This document shows positions 18,872-30,599 of a stretch of 64,000 bases of DNA, in pieces. The notes beneath the pieces were generated by a model. It searched no databases and had not been told where the DNA came from. It worked only from the letters and a program-made list of their open reading frames with translations. Numbering within the stretch: the first letter of the stretch is position 1; the number at the start of each line of letters is the position of its first letter. A program made the translations under genes and the position numbers. The DNA comes from Phlebotomus papatasi (taxonomy: Eukaryota; Arthropoda; Insecta; Diptera; Psychodidae). The stretch covers positions 62,001-126,000 of the forward strand of contig NW_026604516.1 in assembly GCF_024763615.1 (NCBI RefSeq). Direction: 5' to 3'.

Positions 18872-20427
18872 TCCAATCCATCTCAAAACGACCGAAAAAA
18901 TCGCAAATCGAGGGGTCATGGTCTTAGATGTTTCTGAATTTTACATATGTTAAAGTACACGATAAAATAATATACCCCTATTTTTTTTTCGTCCGAAAAA
19001 AAATCCTGGCCGGAGATACATGGCGTCAAAGATGGCGCCTCGCGCTTCATTCCTCAATTGTGATTTTTGGCAAATATTTTAAAATGCTCTATTTCGGGAA
19101 CGGGTTGAGATTTCTTCTTACTCTTTTTTTTATTTGAAAGATAATTTTATACTCTTTAAAACTATATACTTGATTTTGCATTATCTGCTTAAGTTTTTTT
19201 GTAACGGTCTTTTAAAAAATTTTTGAAAAAAATTAAAAATTAATTTTTCTCAAAATCCCCATTCTCAAAAATTTTGATTTTTTTACTGTTGATCAGTAAC
19301 ATTGAGTACTATATTCCCTGAAAAGGCGAGCTTCCACTTTTGCGCTTACTTTTTTTAAAAAATATTTGAAAAATTACCATATTTTCAAAATAAAAAATAA
19401 CCAGCTAAACTCAAAATTTTGAGTTCAACTTTTCAGGGAATATAGCACTCCACAATACTTATAAACAGCCAAAAAATCAAAATTTTTCGAAATCAAGTTT
19501 TTGAAAAAAAAAAATTTTTTTTTTGAGTTTTAAATAAAAATGTCTTTTATTGACAAAAATCAAACTTTAAGATACATTTGACACATGTGTCAATATGTAG
19601 ATTTTTTTTAAAAGAAATTTCAAAAAAAAAATTTTTTTAAATTTTTTCAAAAATAATCCAAAAAAAATTCCAAATTTTTTTTTTGAAAAACTAAAAGAAA
19701 ACAAAAAAACATAATTAGTACATGTGTTTAATATGATTTAAAGGCTTATTTTTGTCAATAAAAGACATTTTTATTTAAAACTCAAAAAAAATTTTTTTTT
19801 CAAAAACTTGATTTCGAAAAATTTTGATTTTTTGGCTGTTTATAAGTATTGTGGAGTACTATATTCCCTGAAAAGTTGAACTCAAAATTTTGAGTTTAAC
19901 TGGTTATTTTTAATTTTGAAAATATGGTAATTTTTCAATTATTTTTTAAAAAAAGTAAGTGCAAAAGTGGAAGCTCGCCTTTTCAGGGAATGTAGTACTC
20001 AATGTTACTGATCAACAGTAAAAAAATCAAAATTTTTGAGAATGGGGATTTTGAGAAAAAATAATTTTTAATTTTTTTCAAATTTTTTTTTAAAATACCG
20101 TTACAAAAAAACTTAAGCAGATAATGCAAAATCAAGTATATCGTTTTAAAGAGTATAAAATTATCTTTCAAATAAAAAAAAGAGTAAGAAGAAATCTCAA
20201 CCCGTTCCCGAAATAGAGCATTTTAAAATATTTGCTAAAAATCGCAATTGAGGAATGTAGCGCGAGGCGCCATCTTTGACGCCATGTATCTCCGGCCAGG
20301 AATTTTTTTCATACGAAAAAAAAATAGGGGTATATTATTTTATCGTGTACTTTAACATATGTAAAATTCAAAAACATCTAAGACCATGAAGGGTACCCCT
20401 ATGGTCGTCTTGAGATGGATTGGCCCA
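18872..20427. mobile_element. 1.56-kb near-perfect palindromic MITE
   Basis: Begins TCCAATCCATCTCAAAACGA, and its end is the complementary sequence (GGTCGTCTTGAGATGGATTGG plus CCCA). The two halves mirror each other around about 19655 with few mismatches. The related family A copy at 40823-42275 runs GCGAAAAGGTATATAAGGCAG without this block (42231-42250), giving a paralogous empty site. It is flanked by TA on both sides. No coding capacity; strongly AT-rich, with A/T homopolymers near the centre. Confidence 0.8.
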
Positions 20428-20990
20428 TATAAGGCAGAGCTCTTTCTCGGAAGTTCGAGCAGCTCGCAAAGCCTCGGACGATTTGCCACCCCTTTAAAGT
20501 AAATATATTACCGTTACTTTCCCGATCGATCATCGATTGTGACCGATGCAGTCGGGTTCAGAATTAAAAGATCTTTCAAAAATGTCCAAATTTGTTCAAA
20601 TCCGTTGAAAATTAGGCCCTCTAGGGTAGTTGACCTTTGACCTTGAATAATTCAAGATGGCGACTTTTCCGGTGATAGGTGTCTATGGACAAAATGTTCA
20701 GCTGGACTACCACCATAACATATCCAAAAATGAAGGAAATCGTCAGTGCCAATTTTTTTTTAATTAGAAAAACATCATTTTTTGCCTATTTTTGTGGGAT
20801 AGGGAGCGCATGAAGGGGGAGGGGGTAATTTGGGTAAGTTAGTTGGATAGAATGTATTGATTTCTCGGGGGGTCACCGAAGACCGGAAGTCAATATCTCT
20901 TACCGTTTAGCAGCTAGGATGTTGCAAAGTTGAAAAAAAAACTCGATTGTGAAAACTACTCTCTCTTGTAGTTCGAGCAGTTAAAATGTT
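20428..20990. repeat. Family A terminal piece plus reversed half copy
   Basis: 20428-20510 (TATAAGGCAGAGCTCTTTCT...) continues the family A copy interrupted by the palindrome. 20512-20990 is a reversed copy matching 40823-41280 and ends GTAGTTCGAGCAGTT, the family's terminal motif. Confidence 0.7.
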
Positions 20991-21048
20991 TTATTATTAC
21001 AAAAAAAAAACAAAAACGATTTTGAAAAATTATTGTTAACAAAGAAGT

Positions 21049-22008
21049 AACACTGGTGTTAATAGAATGGTAACAACTCTGGTAACAGAGTGTTAACAGC
21101 GGCAGCCAGAAATTTTGCTATTAGTTCCACTAGTGACCACCATGAACGCTGAACTGTCCCATTTAGGAACAAAAAGTGAGATGTTTTTGTTAGGAGACCA
21201 ACCAGGGGGTAAATTCTCTAATTTTGGTGAATTGGTCACCAGTGACAGACTCACGAAAAAATTCGACCACTTTGTTCTCACTTTCTCATATTTTATGATT
21301 CCGTATGCTTGAGTGAGAAGTTAGTGAAAACTTTTCCCGCGACTTTTTGACAGCAGTGGAGGTCAACCTTTTAGTACCGATTTTAGTACTTATTTTGCTC
21401 TAAATTTTGAAACAGCCCGCATAGGCGAAGATTTTATTCCTCTGAGATGTATGAAAAAGTGACGTGTTAACGTCAACGTATTTGTGTCTAAAGTGGGTTT
21501 TATAATTTCGCGAATAAAATAATAAAAACAGTTATTAGAATTAGAATGTCGAGTGAGACATGTGGTTTCTTTTAGTTTAGTGACTTTGTAACTTTAGTGT
21601 TAACAAGTTTTGTTTTTTTTTTTGTGGCTCAGTTCCTGAGAAAATATTGAAGTATTTCATCTGTACAGAATGGATTTTTATTGATACCTGAGATCAGAGA
21701 GGCGAAAAATTAGTTGCTTCTTATTATTATTGTGTTCACAAGTCCCTAAACTTCCTTCTAAATCTATCGATTCAGCCACATTTCCCATAATTTCCTCCGA
21801 GTCACCGAACCATCATCGCGTGAGAAGTGTCACGAAAATATCGTGACAAGTCTCACAAAAATCGGCATAGAGAATCACACTTTTAGTGACAAGTTTCGGT
21901 ATTTTCTCATTTTTAGCACTTCTTACGTTCTCACAAAGTTAGAGAATTTACCCCCAGATTTGTTAACAGAGTTGTTAGCCAGCTGTTTGCCAACTATTAA
22001 CACCTGGT
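21049..22008. repeat. Outer inverted repeat around a nested MITE
   Basis: CACTGGTGTTAATAG at 21049 pairs loosely with CTATTAACACCTG ending about 22008, and both ends continue with GTAACAACTCTG-GTTAACA-like sequence. It may be an older MITE into which 21206-21954 inserted. Confidence 0.4.
21206..21954. mobile_element. 749-bp MITE with 3-bp CAG duplication
   Basis: Starts GGGGTAAATTCTCTAA and ends TTAGAGAATTTACCCC. CAG flanks both sides (21203-21205 and 21955-21957). A 3-bp duplication would fit PIF/Harbinger-type mobilisation, though that superfamily prefers TWA. The interior has many GTGAGA-TGTCACGAA-type short repeats. No ORF. Confidence 0.55.
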
Positions 22009-23085
22009 CAGCCGGGTAGCGACTCCATAGTCCATAGTGCCACGTCTCAAAGCACATTTATAAACAAAACCGCCGTAATATTACTACCGTAGATTATTAT
22101 ACAATGGTAATATATAAAGAAAAAATCACATTTCATTGGACTTCTTTTATAAAAAAAATGGAGCGAATTTTAAAAGCAATAACAGTAAAATTGTACTTCA
22201 AAATTCTTAGGATATAAGAAAAGTATGGAATCAGTTATCATGTTGTCAAAACTCTTTAACCCACTTGTACGAGAATGTACCAACCTTTAAATAGACAATT
22301 CAACAGGAACTTAAATAGAATTCTTGCTTCTCCAATCACCTCGCTTTTCCAAAAGATCTAGTCTCACCTTTAAATAGATTAAAAGAGACACAGGATAAGT
22401 CTCCTTTCCCACTCAATTCCCTCTCACTTTCTCCCTCGACTTCACCAACCTTTAAATAGATAAGATCAACGATAATAATATCCGAGATCGCAAGGATCAG
22501 AAAAAATTTCTCTCCAAGACGAAACGCTATCCGGACAGTTGATCTTGACGCCTTTCCCGCCAACCTTGCTGGAAGATTTTCTCTCCGGTTTCTTCGCTAG
22601 AGTCGCAATTAAAACCACAGATGTCCACCACCAATACTGTTTATTACAACACTGATACTTTGACAATTAACTAGCAATTTTCTTTGATTTTTCCACTAAA
22701 CTCACAGCCACAGAAATTTTTCACCAGAAGACAAGGTTAAAGTGAAGGGCAGTGCAATATGAACTCTTTATATAATATTTTCATTACAAAAAAGGACTGG
22801 AGTGAAGTTGCCTGTGATACAAATTTGAATGAATTTTAGGAATTTTTGAATTTAGGATGAAATTTTGAATAGTTAAAATGATGAATGAAATAAATTGTAG
22901 GACTTATTTAAATCAATTCCCAACACCACTTATTCCAGATTTCCACTTTGGGCCTTTTTTTCGTGACTAAAAGCTACCCATTTCCTATTATATGCAGCCT
23001 TTATTTGGCCTTTGATTTTTCTTTGGTAATCATTTCCCAAACTTTCACTCCAAGCAGCTTCGAGGACTTTGCAAAGCCCCAGGGC
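22009..23085. other. Unassigned stretch with repeated CCTTTAAATAGAT motif
   Basis: The motif ACCTTTAAATAGA occurs three times (about 22286, 22367, 22448) in a pyrimidine-rich region. A reverse-strand frame (22466-22666) contains a basic segment (KKPERKSSSKVGGKGVK) that might be an exon, but I cannot support a gene. Otherwise nothing is recognised. Confidence 0.4.
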
Positions 23086-23478
23086 TTAGAACGATCGCTG
23101 CCTCTTAGTTCCCTTGAAATTGTAGTTTATCATCAAGTTATCAGATAAGATGGCTGCGAGACCTGTGCTTCCGTATTTGCCTTCCACAGGCTTGTGAGCT
23201 CCAAAATCTTTAATAAAGCGCTCTGGACTTTGCCGCAGTTGACCTTCCAATTCCTCAAGTTCCTCTGCTGTTTTTATCGGGACTGCGAATGTAAGAGGTA
23301 GATTTTCCTTTTCCATGTAGGCGGTTAAAGCCTTTGACCCTTTTTTGCACTCGCTCACTTCCGTTACCAAATCAGCCATTTTTTGGAATATTGTTTTGTT
23401 TTGTTTGATTATAAATTTTTGCTTAATAAGGATCGAGTTGCAAAGAGTGTTATCATGAGTTCTTTGATTTGGTGTCAA
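23086..23478 (-). pseudogene. DUF4806-like domain fragment
   Basis: Reverse-strand frame with FAVPIKTAEELEELEGQLRQ, then a loop region and NLMINYNFKGTKRQRSF. It follows the DUF4806 pattern (F-P-T-EELE-LE at the start, YN-x-G-x-K-x-F near the end), a domain common in transposon-associated insect proteins. A one-base shift at the C-terminal end leaves KVLEAAWSESLG in another frame. Function unknown. Probably part of a decayed element; family call from memory. Confidence 0.5.
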
Positions 23479-23640
23479 TGTGCTGTACGGCGGAGAACCG
23501 GGCGACCGATTCGCGGAACGAGATCGTTCGCCAAAATTAATGCGCCTTCGTTGGCGTCTATAACCACCTAAAAATTAATTGATACTCCCTCCGTTTCGAA
23601 ATGAGTCTTTATAGATAGTTATGTAAGCATTATAATATCG

Positions 23641-23715
23641 TTCAAGTTTGCCACAATCCGCATTTTCAACGAAGGAATCACACCTCTATAAGCTGATCTA
23701 GGCTTATCACTGGCT
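23641..23715 (-). repeat. Truncated end of the AGCCAGTGATAAGCCTAG MITE family
   Basis: The last 75 bp match, in reverse, the left end of the element at 52651-53224 (AGCCAGTGATAAGCCTAG...GGTGTGATTCCTTCGT). It abuts the truncated endonuclease fragment at 23717. Confidence 0.65.
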
Positions 23716-23716
23716 T

Positions 23717-24000
23717 TATAGTTGCATTTAGCAAAAATATTATCAATGCACGATGAGTTTCCGTTAGACGATTCAGTAGGAGAGTTCACGAGGAGCTCAA
23801 AACCATATGAGGAGAAAAGAAACAAATAGTTATCTTGATGAGTGCTATTACAGAGCAAATCAATATTGAAGTCCCCCAAAATATATACGCTTTTGTCATT
23901 AGAGAGAGAGAGATCAGAAGAGTTTCAATTTCATCTAAAAATGAAGTAATAAAGAGAGAGTGCAGACGATATACAGCAATGAAAGTGAGAATCATCTGAT
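23717..24000 (-). pseudogene. Non-LTR retrotransposon endonuclease fragment
   Basis: Reverse strand, two overlapping frames: LTFIAVYRLHS with LDEIETLL, then after a frame change GDFNIDLLCNS, and SSCIDNIFAK. These are apurinic-type endonuclease motifs (GDFN and SxIDxI) used to nick target DNA. It is cut on the left by the MITE end and on the right by degraded sequence. Clade uncertain (CR1/Jockey-like). Confidence 0.7.
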
Positions 24001-24225
24001 CAATTTTGCACGTTATGAGAATGCAGTCAATTCTCGTGGGACTAACCAGTTCTCCTCATGCACTCGAGCTGTGAGGATCACTAATAAATTGATTGCGGCA
24101 GACAGATTAAATCTAATCAGTTTTAGTTTTCGCGGACGCGAAATTTAGGAGAAATCTCTATAAGTTTGCCGGTCGTCGGGGTGCTAAGTGATTCTGGTGA
24201 AAAACCAAAGGAGTGAGCCAGGACC

Positions 24226-25661
24226 ATGCAAGGAGGAAAAGATCCTCCAGATAAGCCTCATGTGGTGCCCGAAAGGCCATCTTTCCAGTACAAGGATGGA
24301 ATACTCTACAATGGATATAGGGTGATAGTTTGGCAAAGAAACATTAGCGCACTGGTCGTGGGAGAGATCATTAAAAAAACATGCACCAAGGAGCAGATTA
24401 TTTTCATACAAAAAAATGGTAGAAATAGTGTCATAATCCACTGCGCAAATGGTCCCACCGCGAACCACGTGTCCAAAGATTCAGCTCTTGCAGAAGCAGG
24501 TTTAAAAGCATATATACCCCACTATTACGTAACAAGTTGTGCTCTAATACACGATGTGGATACGAAGTACACTCCCGATGAGATGAAACAAGAAATGATA
24601 TCTGGAGAATTCATCATCGAAAGCGTTGAAAGAGTGAAGAGGATGGAAAGGAGAGAGGGAACGTCAGAATTAGTAGACACAAAGAGAGTTAAACTGTTCT
24701 TCCATGGAACAAAGATCCCGCAATACGTCCTCATGAACTTTGTGAAATTGAACTGCAAACCATTCGTAAAGAAAGTGGTTACATGTGGAAAATGCTGGAG
24801 GATCGGACATATATCCACCAGATGCAGAGAACAAAATCTAAGATGTAAGCGATGTCTTGGCCAGCACTTAGTGGATTCCTGCGAAGAAAATCAATATAAA
24901 TGCGCTCAATGCTTCAGTGATCACGAGTCTACATCCATTCTATGTAAAGAGAGACAAAGACAGCGAGATATCCATATTGCAATGGCAACTCGAAATCTCA
25001 GTAAAAACGAAGCTAATGAATTGCTCCCTAAACCCAAGTTCAATCCACTTAGCTACAAACAAATAGTTGAAGCCAACCAGTTTGCAATTTTGGGAGAAAA
25101 TGATCAAGAATCCGAATTCCCACCACTACCAAACAAACAGCGAAAATCCAACAATTTCACCATCCCAGCGCACGAAACTCCAGCTCTACCATGTGACGAT
25201 CGACGAAGCAGAAGCACAACCAGGCGCACAGCTAATGTATTGCCCCCTCCACATCGCCCAAATCGATCGAAGAAACGTGACCAAAGCTGCCGTTCTGATG
25301 ATGAGCTTCTGGATGAAGCGATTCAACGAGCTAACAAGGAGCGCAGAACCATGAAGAATCTTCAGATAAGTAGCAACGATCCCATTCATAAAGGAAACCA
25401 AAAAATAAGATCGCCATCTATTAATACCCCAAACTAAAAGAGCCAATCCCATCAACCTCCAGTACTACTACAACAAATCCTCTCCCCGCTCTCCCTCAAT
25501 TTATTGCTTCTCTCTCCACAAGCCTCGATCCCGATGTATACAATCTCATCGTAGAAAAACATATGCGTAATAACTCAAACTTACCTCAAAATAAGGAAAT
25601 TGAAGAATCACAAAACAATTTAAGTGTAAATGAAAAAGTAAATGATATGGAAGTAGTGTGA
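24226..25661 (+). pseudogene. ORF1: Non-LTR ORF1, gag-like nucleic-acid-binding protein
   Basis: Binds element RNA in the ribonucleoprotein. Residues about 187-250 hold three zinc knuckles: CGKCWRIGHISTRC (C-x2-C-x4-H-x4-C), CKRCLGQHLVDSC and CAQCFSDHESTSILC. That set is typical of Jockey/I-type ORF1. The frame from ATG 24226 stops at 25435-25437; one base over, the sequence stays open and protein-like to TGA 25659-25661, so the original ORF1 was probably about 478 codons. The ORF2 ATG follows after 4 bp. Confidence 0.8.
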
Positions 25662-25665
25662 CTAA

Positions 25666-28600
25666 ATGAAACAAACAATCCAAGGGGTCTCTCCCTATCA
25701 TCCTCCTCGGAGAGCACACTGCTCTCCGACGAGGGTGATGGGAGAAGACCCCCCACCTTCCGATAATATTACAAATTTTGATCAGAATACAGAAACACAT
25801 AATGAATCCCCCCTTGCACTCTCTAATAAGAGTTTTCTGCTCTCGCATGAGAGCACTTGTACAAACTTGTTCCGATCTCCCACCAATGCAATCGAAACCC
25901 AGATAGGAGAAAGAGAAACCCTAAACTTCATTGATGATAATTATAATAACGAAATCGACAGACAGTCCCAAACTCTCACAGCTACCAATTCCACAACAAT
26001 TCCCGTTAATCTTCCCAGTCAAAACACCCAAGCATTTGCAAATAAGAGACGGATTTTCAAACTACAACAATTCAACTGCAATGGTCTTCTTCATAGAATA
26101 AATGAAATTAAACTTCTAATTCACGACCACAGTCCCTCCATAATTTGTATTCAAGAGTCACACCTTAAACCAGGAAAAGATTTCACCATACGAAACTATT
26201 CCACAGTCCGGAAAGACGCTGTAGAAAACGCTGCAGATCGAGCTAAAGGAGGAGTCATTACTCTCGTTAAAAATGATATACCCTTTTCTTCAGTAAACCT
26301 TCAAAGTAATTTACAAGCCGTAGCCATTCAGATCTTTACGCCTATCAAAATTTCAATCTGCAATATATAATATATATATCCCCAAGTAACACTCTAAATC
26401 CTGAAGATCTTGAAAATTTAATACAACAACTCCCCGCCCCATACATTTTAATGGGTGATTTTAACGGTCATAATCCGCTCTGGGACCCATCGTGTGTAAG
26501 ACCCGACAGAAGAGGAAAAATTATAGAAGAATTTATCAATAATCACCAATTATATATTTTTAACGACGGTACGCCAACTCATTTTAATTTCGCAACCGGA
26601 AGTGAATCTTCCATAGATTTATGTATCGGATCAATTTCAATATCTCACTTCTTTAATTGCAACGTACACGAAGATCTATGCGGGAGTGATCATCACCCTA
26701 TATTCCTGGAATATGTTTCACACATGCAGGAATCAATGCATAGACCTAAATGGAAGATTAAAAACGCCGACTGGACTAAATTTACTAACAATATTAACTT
26801 TGAAAGTAACACTATGGATACTCAAGAAAAAAATCTGTACATTACGAATACAATCATTCATAGCGCTACTCGTTTCATCCCGCGAACATCCGGTCGATAC
26901 AAAAAAATTCCAGTCCCATGGTGGAATAATGAAATTAAAATTAAAATTGCGGAAAGAAAAAGCCTTAGGAAAAGGTTGAGAAATCAATTTACATTCGAAA
27001 ATCATATGCTATACAAAAAAGCTTGTGCTAAGGTTAGATGGCTGATAAACAAAGCCAAAAGAGAATCATGGGAAAAATATGTAAAAACCCTTAACCCCAA
27101 ATCGGATCCGAAAAAAGTATGGGAGAAAATCTCAAAGCTAAAAGGTAAATGCACATTCACCCCAATAACGAGTTTAGAATCTACCAATGGACAGTTGACT
27201 GAAGACAATGAAATAGCTAAGTACTTAGGGTATCACTTCCAACAAGTGTCTAGTAATTCAAATTACGACCAAGAATTCTTAGCAATTAAGGAGAGAAAAG
27301 AATCAGTAGAACATTTAGCCCAACCCAATTCCAATGATCTACATAACCAAGACTTCACCATGACTGCACTATATAACGCCCTACAAACGTGCAAAGGATC
27401 ATCGCCTGGACCAGATCAAATCCACTATGATATGTTAAAAAACCTTTCTTCAACAGATCTTTTATATTTGTGTAATTTTTACAATGAGATTTGGAAATCC
27501 GGCTCCTTCCCTTCAGATTGGAGAAACGCTATTGTAATTCCCATACACAAAAAAGGCAAACCCCGAAACCTACCAACTAGTTATAGACCGATCTCTCTTA
27601 CAAGCTGTTTATGTAAACTGTTAGAAAAAATGGTGTCTAAAAGGTTAGATTGGGTACTGAACGAATCAAAAGCAATAAGTAAATATCAATTCGGGTTCAA
27701 GCGAAATATGTCTACAACTGACGGAATAATAAATCTTGAAAGATTAGTCAGGGATGCGTTTAACAAAAAATACCACGGTGTTGCTGTATTCCTCGATTTA
27801 GAAAAGGCATATGATAGGACGTGGAAACATTATATCCTAGATAGAATAAATCAAATAGGTATAAATGGGCAAATGTTCAATTTCATCAGAAACTTCTTAA
27901 AGGATAGAACATTTCAAGTTTCAGTCGGCAATACTCTTACCGATAAATTCATCTGCGAAAACGGAGTACCCCAGGGGTCCGTCCTGTCAGTGAAGCTGTT
28001 CTTAATAGCTATTAACGACGTCGTAAATCAAATCGACCCTGACGTTCAAATACTTTTATACGCAGACGATATATGCCTATTCTTCAAGTCCCAATCAATT
28101 GAAAACTGTAATTCAGTCCTTCAGAGTACTTTAGATAAGATAAATGCATGGATGAAAGCTCATGGATTTAGGATTTCCCCAGATAAGTCAGCAGTCATGC
28201 ATTTCTGTAGAAAGTATAAGTGCCATCCTGACCCCCAACTTCTAATCGATAACAGCTTAATACCGATTACACCACATCAAAAATTCCTCGGAATAACGTT
28301 TGACACTAAACTTACATGGCATCTCCATATTAACAATATTCGGAAAACAGCAATGCTTAACACAAACATTCTAAAGATGCTATCAGGAACGAAGTGGGGA
28401 GCCCATAGAAATACTTTGCTTATGTTGTGCCATGCTTTTGTGCTTTCCCGATTAAACTATGGAGCTCCTGTATTTGCTACAGCAGCAAAAACAGCACTAA
28501 AGAAACTAGATCCCGTCCTAAACCTTGCAATAAGATTATCTACAGGCGCGTTCAGAACTAGTCCAGTTAAAAGTATTCTGGTGGAAGCGGGAATGCTCCC

Positions 28601-29264
28601 TCTCTCCAAAATAAGAGAAAAACAATCACTGACATATTTCTTCAAAATTCTAGGAAATGATGATCACCCTTTACACCCCATAGCTAAAAATATTGAGTCA
28701 TATACTCACTCTGAATTTGGAAGAAACTCCTTTTTTCACTACATAAAAGATCTCCTGATAGAATACGAACTAACAGACATTATTCCCAAACCAATTAACA
28801 CTAACCATCCTCCTTGGCTCATAATCACCACCAATGACACGTCAGACGACTTAACTGAATTTCTTGTAATTAAAGGGAAAATCAACACTATAGCATACGA
28901 AAAATGGCAGGCAGAATGGGATGAATGCAATGAAAAACTTAAGGAAGTAAAGAGAAGCGTCAAAAAGTGGGGACAGTCCAGCAAATTATCACGAAGGGAA
29001 AGCATTGCGTTAGTACGACTCCGAATCGGTCACACAAGATATACTCACAGTTATATCTTCAACCGAGAACAAGAAAACAACTTATGTGAAACATGTGATG
29101 AACCCTTAACCGTTAAACATATCCTGATCTGCAACCAATTCAATGATGCAAGAACTGCTTGTGGAATGGCAGCAGACCCAGCAACTGCATTTGGAAACAA
29201 TAAGAGGGCACTACGAAGCTTAATGGAATTCTTAAACCAAACTGAATTACTCCACCACTTGTAG
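25666..29264 (+). pseudogene. ORF2: Non-LTR ORF2: endonuclease plus reverse transcriptase, one frameshift
   Basis: Performs target-primed reverse transcription. Part 1 (25666-26370) has the endonuclease start LQQFNCNGLLHRINEIK and IICIQESHL. A frame change in the AT run at 26365-26380 leads to part 2 (ATG 26451, 937 codons), with MGDFNGHNPLW, SSIDLCI and CGSDHHPIF completing the endonuclease. RT follows with PGPDQIHYDML, YRPISLTSCL, the palm motif LLYADDICLF (about residue 536) and FLGITFD. The C-terminus has RLRIGHTRYTH and a CETC-H-C knuckle. I-clade elements usually carry RNase H between RT and this tail; here the linker goes from NHPPWLIITTNDT to YEKWQAEWDE with no TDGS box. Confidence 0.85.
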
Positions 29265-29823
29265 TCTAAATATGGGGGGTGTTTGTTTTCCGGATCGGAG
29301 TCTGGAGGCACCCGACGGATTGCATTGCGCATTCGGGCTGCTGCGACTAGTGGTGGGCGGCTGTAGGGGGGTGCCGTGTGTGAGTGTTGCTACCGAGGCG
29401 AGCGTGGCCGATGGACTACCAAAGGCTACCTCTAAATGGGGAGTTTTTCCGCCTCCTTTTCTCCCTCACAATTGTACAGAGAAAGCCTTCGGTAAACCCC
29501 CTGAAGCTGTGAGGATCGGTGGGCACACACGGTACTTTCCTGTTGCCGACACCTCTGCTGGGTGCGGTGGCGCGACTGGGTTGCAGTCTTGGTGGGGCTT
29601 TCAGGCTTCCGACCCGGACACCCTCATCTCAGCTTGGTGGCATGGGGGGCTGGGGAGAGCTCCGACGGGTCGACCGGGCTCTATTCAGCCTTCGGTCCCA
29701 TGTCATCAATTATATAAAATGACTGACTATATGTGATTGAATATTTACAATGTATTAATGATTTCTAACTCCCTAAGCACTAGTTTGCAGAGGGAGCAAT
29801 AAAATTATTCATCATCATCATCA
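29265..29823 (+). other. Non-LTR 3' UTR and (TCA)n tail
   Basis: GC-rich sequence (29272-29700) after the ORF2 stop. It is open by chance because of its composition. A switch to AT-rich sequence is followed by AATAAAA and five TCA repeats. Confidence 0.7.
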
Positions 29824-29836
29824 TCGTGGGACTAAC

Positions 29837-30599
29837 GTTATACCGTATATCTCAGGAAGGATTTTTTTTTTATTTGGAGACTGAGAGAATTTGTAATACA
29901 TGTTCTAGGAAAAGCCTAGATCTTTATAGAATAATGTTAAGCCCTGTGGAGAATCTAATAATCAAAAATTATGTAAAACTAGAAATTATGAAATTGAAAT
30001 ATTCAAAGAATGTACAAGAAAAAATAGTCTGAGAACATTAAAAACATTTAAATCAAAAAGAAAGTTTTTTTTATTTCAAAACAAAAACTGGAGATTTATA
30101 TTTCTTGAGTTGTCATGTTTCATTTCTTCGGATTGTCACGAATTTGCCTTTTGAATGACTAGGGGTTGTAAAATATTCAAGACACCTCCACCCCCGTATC
30201 TCGACAATACGCCTTTGGGTCCCTCATAGCCCCAAACATCTGTTCTGGGACGAAAATTTCAGTACATTCGCCTAAGTGCGATTTTTACACTTAAGCGTAT
30301 ACTTTGGGAGGGCAACATACATGTCTTTGCAAGACATTGAAGGCAATGTCTGTGGAGAAGATAGAGAAGGAGGGAGCTTTAAATTGCCCCTTTTTGACCT
30401 AGGCAATTTATTACCTATGGTATCAATCACAGTTCATGCTGAAGTCGCCTGCTGTGTGAATGGGGAAGCTCCTGGGGTTGCAGTAGCCGTGTCTACCCTT
30501 ATCAGACACGCGCATCCCCTTGTTCCTGTGAATGGAGTCTCTAGTCCAAGGTTCTTTCCGAACCAAGGCATATTCTCCACGGTCACAAAAAACTAAGAG
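29837..30599. other. Unassigned interval between two non-LTR elements
   Basis: 29837-30050 may continue the sequence left of the LINE insertion. 30276-30596 holds an open frame with VNGEAPGVAVAVSTLI and HPLVPVNGVSSPRFFPNQG that I do not recognise. It leads directly into the LINE tail and may be part of the same element. Confidence 0.35.

Larger units (their letters stand above)
24048..29823 (+). mobile_element. Near-complete I-like non-LTR retrotransposon, 5.8 kb
   Basis: Flanked by a 13-bp target duplication TCGTGGGACTAAC (24035-24047 and 29824-29836). It has a 5' UTR, ORF1 with three zinc knuckles, ORF2 with endonuclease and RT, a GC-rich 3' UTR, an AATAAAA signal at about 29799 and a (TCA)n tail at 29809-29823. 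Only two frame breaks were found (near 25435 in ORF1 and 26365-26380 in ORF2). A full 5' end and exact long duplication suggest a fairly recent full-length insertion. Confidence 0.9.

Noticed and set aside
19100..20170. Small ORFs and possible structured RNA in the palindrome centre
   Set aside because: A/T homopolymer-driven frames. The hairpin potential is real but is explained by the palindromic MITE.
22466..22666. Reverse-strand basic ORF as a conserved gene
   Set aside because: Only about 40 residues look protein-like, with no splice partners or domain found.
29272..29736. 154-codon ORF after LINE ORF2
   Set aside because: It lies in the GC-rich 3' UTR, lacks any domain and overlaps another open frame; composition explains it.
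30276..30596. 106-codon ORF as a host gene
   Set aside because: It runs straight into a 5'-truncated LINE tail and has no recognised domain; more likely part of that element.
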